This document shows, piece after piece, positions 25,757 through 33,926 of a stretch of DNA of 54,455 nt. The stretch is taken from the NCBI GenBank assembly GCA_016795425.1, contig JAEUHG010000147.1, positions 1-54,455 on the forward strand, in the 5' to 3' direction. Under the pieces are notes generated by a model that saw nothing but the letters and a program-made list of their open reading frames with translations, did no database searches and was not told the origin of the DNA. The DNA is from Verrucomicrobiales bacterium. GTDB lineage: Bacteria; Verrucomicrobiota; Verrucomicrobiia; Limisphaerales; CAIMTB01. Positions within the stretch are counted from its first letter, which is position 1. The number at the start of each line of letters is the position of its first letter. A program made the position numbers and the translations under genes.

Positions 25757-27358
25757 ATGGGATCTGCCGCCACATCTGACGTTGTTCCATCCGGACCCGT
25801 GTCCGCTTCCGCTGCCGAATCCGCCGCGCTCGTGACTTCATTGCTCGCCGCCACGGATCTCCTGGAGCGGGTTGCCGGCAACCGCGCGTTGCTGGCGGCC
25901 CTGACCGTTGAGCAGCGCACGCGATTGTTGAGTGCCGCCGGGGAGATTTATTGCCCCGACGTTAGCGCGCGTCGGCGCCTGGTGAAGGCGCGGGTGCGGC
26001 AGCGCAAGGCGGAGAAGCGCCATCAGGACCAAGCCAAGCTGGAGGAGACGGGTATCCGCAAGCTGCGGCGCGAGAAAGTCTTCACCACACCCAACGTCTT
26101 TCCTCCGATCGAATTCGAACAACAGGACGTCGGGGACGATCCGGATTTCCGGGAAGTGGTCGAGCCCCAGAACTGCTACATCTGCAAACAGGATTATTCC
26201 GTCATCCACCATTTTTACGATCAGCTTTGCCCAGCCTGCGCAGATTTGAACTTCCGCAAGCGCACCGAGACCGCTGACCTGCGGGGTCGTGTCGCGCTGC
26301 TGACGGGTGGGCGGGTGAAGATTGGCTATCAGGCAGGCATCAAACTCCTCCGGGCAGGCGCGGAGTTGATCGTGACAACCCGGTTTCCCCGCGATTCGGC
26401 CATGCGCTATGCCGCCGAACCGGACTTTGCCGAGTGGGGGCATCGACTTCAGGTATTCGGTTTGGATCTGCGCCATACCCCGAGTGTCGAGGCGTTTTGT
26501 CAGCATCTGCTGAGCACGCGTTCGCGCCTCGATTTCATCGTCAACAACGCCTGCCAGACGGTGCGACGTCCGCCCGACTTCTACTTGCACATGATGGAAC
26601 GCGAAAAGGCGTCCTTGCAGGACATGCCTGAATCCGCGCGTCGCCTGCTGGGAGCCTACGAAGGCCTTCGCGGTTACCAGATGCTGCCGGAGGGCAGGGA
26701 ATCCTCGAACTCGTCGCTGGCCGCGCCGATCGTGCCGGGGCGCGCGGCCGGGTTGACTCACGCGGCGGCGTTATCCCAGGTCGCCTTGCTGCCAGAGGAA
26801 TTGGCTGCGCAGCCTCACCTCTTTCCCGAAGGTCGCTTGGACCAGGATCTGCAACAGGTCGATCTGCGCGATCGCAACTCGTGGCGACTCACCCTGGCCG
26901 AGGTGTCCTCCGTGGAGTTGCTCGAAGTTCAGCTGGTCAACGCCATCGCGCCGTTCGTTCTCAACGCGCGGCTGAAGCCCCTGATGCTGAGGTCGCCGGA
27001 GCGCGACAAGCACATCGTCAACGTGTCAGCCGTCGAGGGGCAGTTCTATCGCAAGTTCAAGACCACCCGGCACCCGCACACCAACATGGCCAAGGCCGCC
27101 TTGAATATGATGACCCGCACCTCCGCCGCGGATTATCACGTCGACGGCATCCACATGAATGCGGTCGATACCGGATGGGTCACCGATGAAGACCCGGTCC
27201 ACCTTGCCGCGCGCAAGCGGGAGGAGCACCGGTTTCATCCGCCACTGGACATCGTGGATGGGGCGGCCCGGATCGTGGATCCGATCATCGCCGGCTTCAA
27301 CACGGGGGAGCACGTCTGGGGCAAATTCCTCAAGGACTACAAGGTCACGGACTGGTGA
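25757..27358 (+). CDS. Zinc-ribbon / short-chain dehydrogenase fusion protein
   Basis: The 533-residue protein has three parts. Residues 1-110 are helical and strongly basic (about 70-107, many Lys/Arg/Gln). Residues 140-161 hold CxxC-x14-CxxC (Cys140, 143, 158, 161), expected to bind zinc. From about 175 a Rossmann short-chain dehydrogenase domain begins with ALLTGGRVKIG as the nucleotide-binding loop and continues with FIVNNACQT (the NNAG-type motif). HIVNVSAVEG follows, then a catalytic-site region with HTNMAKAALNM; a Lys replaces the usual Tyr-x-x-x-Lys first residue pattern only loosely. It ends with a normal SDR tail (VWGKFLKDYK). The substrate is unknown. I do not recognise a bacterial operon role; the start ATG lacks a clear SD. 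Confidence 0.78.
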   Translation: MGSAATSDVVPSGPVSASAAESAALVTSLLAATDLLERVAGNRALLAALTVEQRTRLLSAAGEIYCPDVSARRRLVKARVRQRKAEKRHQDQAKLEETGIRKLRREKVFTTPNVFPPIEFEQQDVGDDPDFREVVEPQNCYICKQDYSVIHHFYDQLCPACADLNFRKRTETADLRGRVALLTGGRVKIGYQAGIKLLRAGAELIVTTRFPRDSAMRYAAEPDFAEWGHRLQVFGLDLRHTPSVEAFCQHLLSTRSRLDFIVNNACQTVRRPPDFYLHMMEREKASLQDMPESARRLLGAYEGLRGYQMLPEGRESSNSSLAAPIVPGRAAGLTHAAALSQVALLPEELAAQPHLFPEGRLDQDLQQVDLRDRNSWRLTLAEVSSVELLEVQLVNAIAPFVLNARLKPLMLRSPERDKHIVNVSAVEGQFYRKFKTTRHPHTNMAKAALNMMTRTSAADYHVDGIHMNAVDTGWVTDEDPVHLAARKREEHRFHPPLDIVDGAARIVDPIIAGFNTGEHVWGKFLKDYKVTDW

Positions 27359-27426
27359 TACCGGCCGTCCAGTCGATCCCCGGCACCTAGACAAAAGTCT
27401 TCGCGGAGTGCGTCCTTCGTGTGGAC

Positions 27427-27939
27427 ATGTCCCACGAAGGCGAGCTGGAACGTTGGTACGATGCCCATGCAGCGGCGTTGTATGCCTTTGGCTTGCATCT
27501 GACTCGTGACGAGGGAGACACGCGCGACTTGATCCAGGAGGTCTTCGTCAAACTGGCGCGGCATCCGGAATTGCTGCGCAACGTGAGCGATCCCAGGTCT
27601 TACCTCTTCCGGTTGCTTCATCATGCATCGATCGACCGGTTCCGGAGGAGGCAGACCCAACAAGCCTATCTCGCGGCCTTGGCGGCCGAGCCGGCGCCGG
27701 CCTTCGCTCCCACGGATGATCCTGACGAACAGGCCTTTCGTGATGCCTTGGGACAAGGACTGGCGAGTTTGCCGTCCGAACAGCGCGAGGTGATGCATCT
27801 CAAGCTTTGGCAGGGCCTCACCTTTGATGCCATCGCGGAGATCCTGGGCATTCCTCTGAACACCGCCGCGAGCCGGTACCGTTACGGTTTAGACAAACTC
27901 CGCCAACACCTGCGTCCTCTCTACGAAGAGCTGCGATGA
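27427..27939 (+). CDS. ECF-type RNA polymerase sigma factor
   Basis: The 170-residue protein (ATG at 27427; a GTG at 27421 is also possible) has sigma region 2 at about 5-80, with DLIQEVFVKLARH and SYLFRLLHHASIDRFRR. Region 4 is at about 115-165, with LPSEQREVMHLKLWQGLTFDAIA and a helix-turn-helix of the LGIPLNTAASRYRYGLDKLR type. It belongs to the sigma-70 extracytoplasmic-function group that is normally held by a membrane anti-sigma factor. The next gene, 4 bp downstream, is a good candidate for that partner. No target promoter motif can be stated. Confidence 0.9.
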   Translation: MSHEGELERWYDAHAAALYAFGLHLTRDEGDTRDLIQEVFVKLARHPELLRNVSDPRSYLFRLLHHASIDRFRRRQTQQAYLAALAAEPAPAFAPTDDPDEQAFRDALGQGLASLPSEQREVMHLKLWQGLTFDAIAEILGIPLNTAASRYRYGLDKLRQHLRPLYEELR

Positions 27940-27943
27940 TCCG

Positions 27944-28450
27944 ATGAACCTCGACGAATTCGAAAAACGCTTGTCGCGAACGCCGGTTCCACCACTGCCG
28001 GCCGACCTGCGCCGCCAGATTCTGGATGCGGTTCGACGTGAACAAGATCGGACGGCGGTCATCGAGCCCCGGCCTGGCGTGGTCACTTTTTGGCTAATGG
28101 TGTGCAAGGGGTTGCGTGGTCTGGCGTCACCTTCGACCCTCTTCGTCGGAGCCTGGGTTGTGGTGGCGCTGCTCGCGTCGGTGGGCTCCTGGCTCGATAC
28201 CCACCGGCAACCGGTGCGTTCAACCACCCTCAGCGCCCATCCCAAGCCGTCGCGTCTGGAGATCGTCGCCGCGCTTCGCATTCACCGCGCCGAGATCACG
28301 GCGCTCGCCCACCAGGAGAGCGCCGGTCCTGATGGAGAAACCACGCCGCCCCTCCCGGCCGCGGTTCCATCCGGGCTGCTTCAGCCGCGATCGGATTTTC
28401 AGCCTCCGAGAAAACTCCACGACAAAACAGGGCCACCTGAGGTGGCTTGA
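27944..28450 (+). CDS. Putative membrane anti-sigma factor
   Basis: The 168-residue protein begins MNLDEFEKRLSRTPVPPLPA, a short cytoplasmic head typical of proteins that follow ECF sigma genes in Verrucomicrobiota. It has one transmembrane segment (about 64-83) and a Pro-rich periplasmic tail of about 85 residues. It shows no zinc-binding HxxxCxxC motif, so it is not a classical ZAS anti-sigma. The assignment rests on position and topology. It ends 22 bp before the next gene. Confidence 0.6.
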   Translation: MNLDEFEKRLSRTPVPPLPADLRRQILDAVRREQDRTAVIEPRPGVVTFWLMVCKGLRGLASPSTLFVGAWVVVALLASVGSWLDTHRQPVRSTTLSAHPKPSRLEIVAALRIHRAEITALAHQESAGPDGETTPPLPAAVPSGLLQPRSDFQPPRKLHDKTGPPEVA

Positions 28451-28472
28451 TGTCCACAGAATGGAGGTGGTT

Positions 28473-30395
28473 ATGAAGAGTCTCTTGCATCGGCTATTGC
28501 TGGTTTCGGCGGATTCAAAGTCCACTTGGATTCCTTGGACACGGCTTCGACCGGATCAACGGCAGCCGTTTGGATTAGGACTGGTGGCCTTGCATGTTCT
28601 GTCAGGTTTCCTCTGGGCGGGTCTCCCGATTCTCGTTCTAAGCCGCGGGTTCCTGGGCCGCTGGAGTTTGCCAGCTTTTCTGATTCCCGGGCTGTTCGGC
28701 GGACTCGCCGCCGCGCTTTGGTTTGGCATGATTCGGCTCGCGTGGAATCGACGCGCCGCAGAATTGAACGCGCGACCGGACGACAGCCTGAATCGGCCTG
28801 AGCCGACGCGCGTGTCGGGCTTCGAACGCTGGGTCGCCTTGCCGGTCCTCGGTATGCTCGTGCTTCTCGCCGCCGGCTCCCTCGTGGTTACGATCGAGAA
28901 TCTGCGCGGAATCTGGCTTCTGCGGTCCGTGGAGGCCGAATTCCGCCAACGCGGCTTGGCCGTCACTCCCGCCGAGGTCGAGCCTCCCGCGATTCCGGAC
29001 GACCGGAATTTCGCCATGGCGCCTTTCCTCAAGCCCCTCTTCGCGTATGAGGTTTCGACACCGGTGCGGGGGACGACCAATGCGGGAATCCGATGGTTGG
29101 ATCCGCAGGGATTCGCGCAGGTGCAAGGGCTGTTCGAAATCGAGGCGCGCCATCCCACGTTCAGCGGTTTCGCCGCCAGCCAACGACGGTCAAAAGCCGA
29201 CAGTTCGAAGGCCGACTCGGAGCGCAACCTGGGGAATGAACTGTGGATCGACGGCGGCGCGCTCAACCTGTCGTTGTGGCAGGCCTATTTCAGGTCTTTA
29301 TCCAACTGGACCGGCTCCGTCAGCGCGCAGACTCCGGCCAAAGACGTTCTGGTGGCGCTCGGGCGACATGACACTGAATACGCGTTGCTCAAGGCAGCGA
29401 TCGCTGAGCGACCGGACTGTCGATATCCCATCCGCTATGCGGATGGTTCGATGGCCATCATTCCTCATTTGGCCCCGCTGAAGCGGTGGGTCGTGTTTCT
29501 GCGACTTCGGTCGGTCGCACTCCTGGCGGACGGACGCACGGACGACGCCCTCGCGGATACGATGCTTGCCTTTCATTTGAGTGACGGACTGCGCGGCGAA
29601 CCGATTCTCATCAATCTGTTGGTCCGGATGGCGATGAACAACCTGATCCTGCAGCCGGTGTGGGAGGGATGCCGGGACCGGCGCTGGACGGAACCCCAGA
29701 TGGCAGCGCTGCAGCGAGCCTTGGAAAGCGCGGATTTTCTCGCTGAGTTGCGGCAAGCCCTGGTGGGTGAACGGGTGTTGGCGGGGTTGGCATACGACAA
29801 CATGGCGCAGGGAGGCACCACGCTGAATTCGTGGGGCGTGATGGATTCGGACAGTGACCTGCCGGACGACATGAGCCTGAGGGTCTTTCTCACCTTCATG
29901 CCACGTGGCTGGATCCGGCAAAGCCAGGTGAGTCATATCCGGTATGTGCAGGCGCTGGTGGATGATCTCGCCAATGCCCGCTCGTATGCGCAACTCGCGC
30001 CCCCAGGCCAACATCTCGACCGATTCATCAGTCGCAAGTCACTGTTCAACATTCTGGCCGCCATGCTGGCTCCCGCGGTCGACAATGCTTCGGGTCGCAC
30101 TTATGAATCAGAAGCGCGGCGCCGTTTGGCGGTGGTGGGTTTGGCATTGGAACGACATCGGCTTGCCGACGGGCAATACCCGACATCGCTGGACGCCCTG
30201 GCGCCCCGGTTCCTTGGCGAGGTGCCGAGCGATCCGATGGATGGCAAACCGCTGCGCTACAGCAGCACCCCCGACGGTCAGTACCGACTCTATTCCGTAG
30301 GGAGAGACGGGCAAGATGACGGCGGGTTGAGGCCGACACGGCGCGCGAAGAGCGCCGCCGATCCCAAGCGTGCAAGTGATTTGGTTTGGCGCTAA
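28473..30395 (+). CDS. Large multi-pass membrane protein of an ECF sigma unit, function unknown
   Basis: The ATG at 28473 follows GGAGGTGG at optimal spacing. The 640-residue protein has three hydrophobic segments (about 33-56, 66-91, 120-142) and a large soluble C-terminal part. That part is helical and Ala/Leu/Arg-rich. It ends in a verrucomicrobial module with YPTSLDALAPRFLGEVPSDP followed by DGKPLRYSS and YRLYSVGRDGQDDGG, at about 570-625. I know this ending from many uncharacterised proteins of the phylum but not its role. As third gene after the sigma and anti-sigma candidates it may be a target or sensor component. Confidence 0.72.
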   Translation: MKSLLHRLLLVSADSKSTWIPWTRLRPDQRQPFGLGLVALHVLSGFLWAGLPILVLSRGFLGRWSLPAFLIPGLFGGLAAALWFGMIRLAWNRRAAELNARPDDSLNRPEPTRVSGFERWVALPVLGMLVLLAAGSLVVTIENLRGIWLLRSVEAEFRQRGLAVTPAEVEPPAIPDDRNFAMAPFLKPLFAYEVSTPVRGTTNAGIRWLDPQGFAQVQGLFEIEARHPTFSGFAASQRRSKADSSKADSERNLGNELWIDGGALNLSLWQAYFRSLSNWTGSVSAQTPAKDVLVALGRHDTEYALLKAAIAERPDCRYPIRYADGSMAIIPHLAPLKRWVVFLRLRSVALLADGRTDDALADTMLAFHLSDGLRGEPILINLLVRMAMNNLILQPVWEGCRDRRWTEPQMAALQRALESADFLAELRQALVGERVLAGLAYDNMAQGGTTLNSWGVMDSDSDLPDDMSLRVFLTFMPRGWIRQSQVSHIRYVQALVDDLANARSYAQLAPPGQHLDRFISRKSLFNILAAMLAPAVDNASGRTYESEARRRLAVVGLALERHRLADGQYPTSLDALAPRFLGEVPSDPMDGKPLRYSSTPDGQYRLYSVGRDGQDDGGLRPTRRAKSAADPKRASDLVWR

Positions 30396-30415
30396 GATGG
30401 GGACGGAGCGGCAAC

Positions 30416-31219
30416 GTGGGCAGCCTTTCAATCACGCGTCCGGCGGTTCAAGCCGGACGATTCTATCCGGCTTCAGCCGACGCGCTGGGGCGCAAGGTCG
30501 AGCAGTTTCTCGAAGACGGCGCCACGAGCTTGATCCAGGATCCCAAGGCCGTCATCGCGCCGCACGCGGGTTATAGCTATTCCGGACCCATTGCGGGGTC
30601 CGCCTTTGCGCCGTGGGTTCGGAACTCCGGTCGGTGTCGACGGGTCGTGTTGCTGGGGCCGTCGCACTTCGTGGATTTCAACGGACTGGCTCTTCCTCCC
30701 CAGACGGCATGGTCGACTCCGCTTGGGACGTCGGCCGTCGACACCGATGCCATCGAGAGTCTTCGCGGGTTTTCCTTTGTCCGCGTCTTCGGCCCCGCCC
30801 ATGAGCGTGAGCATTGTCTGGAGGTGGAATTGCCGTTTCTCCAAGCCATCTTCCGCGACGTTACTCTGGTGCCATTGGTGGTTGGACGTGCCCGCGATGA
30901 AGACATTGCGGAAGTCCTGGACGCCTTGTGGAGCGGTGAATCGACTCGTGTCGTCATCAGTTCCGATCTCAGTCATTACCTGGACTATGAGGCGGCGATG
31001 TCCATGGATCACGACACCGCCGAGATCGTCGAAAGGCGAGATGCGGTTCCTTTGACGCCGGAGCGTGCCTGTGGGTTTCGGGCCATACGCGGACTTCTGA
31101 GGGTCGCGAAGAAGCGGGATCTCAAGATCGCGACGGTCGATTTGCGGAACTCGGGCGACAACGGTGGATCTCGGGATTCGGTGGTGGGTTACGGAGCCTT
31201 CCACCTCGACGCTACTTGA
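30416..31219 (+). CDS. amrB: MEMO family protein (AmmeMemoRadiSam system protein B)
   Basis: The GTG at 30416 has GGACGGAG about 8 bases upstream and gives 267 residues. Features are RPAVQAGRFYPAS at the start, APHAGYSYSGPIAG, GPSHFVDFNG, HCLEVELPFLQ, SSDLSHYLDY and DLRNSGD near the end. These match MEMO1-type proteins, whose His residues and a Cys form an iron site. In many prokaryotes MEMO is linked to an AMMECR1-domain protein and a radical SAM enzyme; neither is present here. Its 3' end overlaps the convergent pseudopilin gene by 8 bases. Reaction unknown. Confidence 0.88.
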   Translation: MGSLSITRPAVQAGRFYPASADALGRKVEQFLEDGATSLIQDPKAVIAPHAGYSYSGPIAGSAFAPWVRNSGRCRRVVLLGPSHFVDFNGLALPPQTAWSTPLGTSAVDTDAIESLRGFSFVRVFGPAHEREHCLEVELPFLQAIFRDVTLVPLVVGRARDEDIAEVLDALWSGESTRVVISSDLSHYLDYEAAMSMDHDTAEIVERRDAVPLTPERACGFRAIRGLLRVAKKRDLKIATVDLRNSGDNGGSRDSVVGYGAFHLDAT

Positions 31220-31859
31220 GCATTTCGTCCAACGCCGCCACGTGGCCATCCATGAACACTGCGTTCTTGGCGGAACGTGGCGCACGGGGGTGATAGTCCT
31301 CGTAGTCGAAGAGCAGTGGTGTTGTTTCCGGGGGAAAGGCGATGGTCCGATTGGTTTCGGATCGGAGGACGTCACCGCCGCCCGTGGTAATGACCTGGGC
31401 CAGGACAATATGGGCGCTGCGCATTTCGTCGATCCGGCGCCCATTCAGTTCGGTGTTCCATTCGTAACTCGAACCTTCCCGGCGATAGCGTTGAGTGCTG
31501 TCGGAAGGACAACGAAACACGCTGGGGCTGCTGCCTAACTGGTTGGTCCGGGGCGCTGCCGCCATCTCGCGGCTGAGTACAGTGGCAATGCTGGGAAGTG
31601 GCGCAGACGGGTCAGCGGGCTGGCTGGGCAGGAGTTCGGCGCTGGGCAGGATCGAATCGTGATCCTCGGCGTAGGTGCGCACCGCGATGCCGAGTTGGCG
31701 AAGATTGCCGGCACAAGCGATGTCACGGGCCTTGGCCTTGGCCCGACCCAGAGCGGGGAGCAACAAACCGGCGAGGATCGCGATGATGGCCAGGACGACG
31801 AGCAGTTCGATCGACGTGAACCCGGGGCGAAGGGCGGTGGAAGGGGCGAGAGATCGCAT
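31212..31859 (-). CDS. Type II-like pseudopilin (PulG/GspG-type, H-x-G)
   Basis: The 215-residue protein has a prepilin peptidase site G^FTSIELLVVLAIIAI, with Glu at +5, followed by an unbroken hydrophobic helix and a helical stalk. The C-terminal half is globular and ends with AKNAVFMDGHVAALDE. This 'F-x-D-G-H' ending is the signature of the DUF1559-like or H-x-G pseudopilins that are very abundant in Verrucomicrobiota and Planctomycetota. No pilus ATPase, GspF or peptidase gene is nearby. It should be exported and processed; its function is unknown. The next gene on the same strand (STN domain) is 34 bp upstream. Confidence 0.88.
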   Translation of the reverse strand: MRSLAPSTALRPGFTSIELLVVLAIIAILAGLLLPALGRAKAKARDIACAGNLRQLGIAVRTYAEDHDSILPSAELLPSQPADPSAPLPSIATVLSREMAAAPRTNQLGSSPSVFRCPSDSTQRYRREGSSYEWNTELNGRRIDEMRSAHIVLAQVITTGGGDVLRSETNRTIAFPPETTPLLFDYEDYHPRAPRSAKNAVFMDGHVAALDEMLK

Positions 31860-31893
31860 GAGCGGGAATGGGATAGGGGTTTCGCGATGTGGT

Positions 31894-33033
31894 TCACGGT
31901 TTCGAATTCACCCGAATCTCCACGGATTCCGAGATTGCCGGTGAGGTTCCAGCTGCCGGATCGAACGGTCGACCGGCAGACATCGTCTGTTGGCGCGCGC
32001 GCTGTTCGGGGGTCAGCCGCGTGAGTCGATCGAAGCGGTGACGCCGCACGTCCGCTTCGATGTCGATCGGCAGTCCGGGCGGTGCCTGGGCAGGTGACGC
32101 TCCTTCTGTGAAGGTTTTGCCTTCAGGCCCGGTGGAAGTCTCAGCACCCGCCGGATGACGAAACTCAGTCATGAGGCCAGGCACCGGCGACGCCTCGAGG
32201 CTGTAGAGCACCGAATGCTCGCCGTGAACGCGCGCGGCCATGCGTTCGGCCAACGATGGATCGGGGAGTTCCGACAAGAGATCGGAGACTTTGGAAACCA
32301 GGCGCTGTTCCAGCAGCAATCGCGCCGGCGAGAGATCGATCGGCCCCGCCTCTCCTTGGGCGCTTCGGTAGACGATCATCTTTCGGCGTTGTGGCGTGGC
32401 GGCAGCCGGATCGGCCACGGTGCTCTTGCGGGACGTAGGAGTGGGGCCGGGGCGGATCACGCGCACGTCCGAGGTCGACCCGCCTGGATCCTCTGGGCTG
32501 GATTCTTCTTCGGTGGCGACCGGTGGCCCATCGATTTGGCGTCGGTCGGCAAGCCGACGAAAAGGCACACGCTGGGGATGACGTGTGCCCGGACCGGCTT
32601 CAGCCGCGGAGAACTCCGCTGGGTCCAGGTTGGGGAGGAGGGCTGCCGGTCCCGGATTGGTCCAACCGGCGGGCATGGCTTCGTTTCCAGCGGCGATGGC
32701 TTCGATCAACCTCAAGAATGCATCCTTGGATTGATGGACGGCGTCGGTGCGTCGCCAAAAGGCGCCGGTTTGTTCGGCGAGTCGCTGGAGCACCTCGGGC
32801 AAGGGCGCGGCGGTCACTTGGAGATTCACTGGGATGTCCAGGGAACGGCTGGCGACGATGGTTTCGCCCGTTTGTCTGGCGACCGCCGCGAGGACCTGGG
32901 AGAGCGCGGTATTGCGGACCTGCAAGGTCACGAGGTCATGGCGGGCGTGGTGAATCCGGTGAATGACATGCCTGGTTCCGGCGCCCAGGGCGACGACGAC
33001 GGCGGCGGCGGCGATCCATTTCTTGGTGTTCAT
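31894..33033 (-). CDS. STN/secretin N-terminal-like domain protein
   Basis: The ATG at 33033 (MNTKKWIAAA) opens a membrane anchor or signal peptide (about 5-20). Residues about 33-95 form an STN-like domain: LQVRNTALSQVLAAVARQTG, then a strand and a second helix, PLPEVLQRLAEQTG. The remaining 280 residues are Pro/Ala/Arg-rich and poorly structured, ending in SVEIRVNSKP. STN domains occur at the N-terminus of secretins and TonB receptors, but no barrel follows here. It is transcribed just upstream of the pseudopilin, so a link to surface or secretion machinery is possible but not shown. Confidence 0.72.
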   Translation of the reverse strand: MNTKKWIAAAAVVVALGAGTRHVIHRIHHARHDLVTLQVRNTALSQVLAAVARQTGETIVASRSLDIPVNLQVTAAPLPEVLQRLAEQTGAFWRRTDAVHQSKDAFLRLIEAIAAGNEAMPAGWTNPGPAALLPNLDPAEFSAAEAGPGTRHPQRVPFRRLADRRQIDGPPVATEEESSPEDPGGSTSDVRVIRPGPTPTSRKSTVADPAAATPQRRKMIVYRSAQGEAGPIDLSPARLLLEQRLVSKVSDLLSELPDPSLAERMAARVHGEHSVLYSLEASPVPGLMTEFRHPAGAETSTGPEGKTFTEGASPAQAPPGLPIDIEADVRRHRFDRLTRLTPEQRARQQTMSAGRPFDPAAGTSPAISESVEIRVNSKP

Positions 33034-33161
33034 GCGAATGAGGACGCGACAGTGGATCGCGCGACTCTGTTGTGCCGGAGGGGTTCGGGAGGAGCCAACC
33101 GAATGGGATCAAACCGCCAAAAGTCTTGGCGAGGCCGCCAGGACCTGCCGCGAGAGGGCTG

Positions 33162-33926
33162 CTACAAATCGGCGATGCGCTGCTGAACCTCGCGCAGGCT
33201 GCAGGTCATTTGAAGACGGGCGCCGTTCTTCAGAATCACGCAGTATTCGCTGGCGCCCATGGGCTGCAGCTCGCGGATAGCGTGCAGATTCACCATGACG
33301 GCGCGGCTGATTCTCATGAAGCCGGCGTGGCTGAGTCGACGTTCCATGGCCGCCATCGTCTCTCGGACGATGTGCCGTTCACCGAGGCTGTGAACGACAA
33401 TGTAATTGCCGGCCGCCTCGATGTGGTCGACCTGGTCGGAACGCAGGAAGAAGATGCGGTCGGGTTGTTTGACCAGGATGCGCGGACCGCCGCGCTGACC
33501 GGCGCGGAGATGTTCGAGAAGCGCGGTGATGCGATGGTCCTCGGTGGACGGCCCGGCCTTCTCGCGAAGGTGTTGCCGGGCCCGGTTGATGGACTGCTGA
33601 AATCGGGATTCCTTGAACGGTTTCAGGAGGTAATCGAGCGCGTGAACTTCGAAGGCCCGGATGGCGTGCTCATCGTGGGCGGTGGTGAAAATCACGGCCG
33701 GCAGTGCGCCGGGATCGATGGCTTCGAGGACCCCGAAGCCATCGATGTGGGGCATTTGCACGTCGAGGAAGAGGAGATCCGGATGATGCTCTTCCACCGC
33801 GTTGATGGTGGCCGCGCCGTCGGCGCATTCGGCCACTACCTCGATATCTTCTTGGTCGGCCAGGAGCGCCAGGATGCGTTGGCGCGCCAAGGGCTCGTCG
33901 TCGGCGATGACGGCTCGAATCTTCAC
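33162..33926 (-). CDS. LytTR-family response regulator
   Basis: I start at the GTG at 33926, which overlaps the stop of the upstream kinase as GTGA; the open frame further upstream is the kinase gene in another frame. The 254-residue protein has a receiver domain with phospho-acceptor Asp55 (LLFLDVQMP), Asp9/Asp10 and Lys near 105 (LLKPF). A LytTR DNA-binding domain follows at about 150-254 (FLRSDQVDHIEAAGNY, FMRISRAVMVNLHAI). Such pairs with LytS-type kinases often control cell-wall or secretion genes. Targets are not identifiable here. Confidence 0.92.
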   Translation of the reverse strand: MKIRAVIADDEPLARQRILALLADQEDIEVVAECADGAATINAVEEHHPDLLFLDVQMPHIDGFGVLEAIDPGALPAVIFTTAHDEHAIRAFEVHALDYLLKPFKESRFQQSINRARQHLREKAGPSTEDHRITALLEHLRAGQRGGPRILVKQPDRIFFLRSDQVDHIEAAGNYIVVHSLGERHIVRETMAAMERRLSHAGFMRISRAVMVNLHAIRELQPMGASEYCVILKNGARLQMTCSLREVQQRIADL

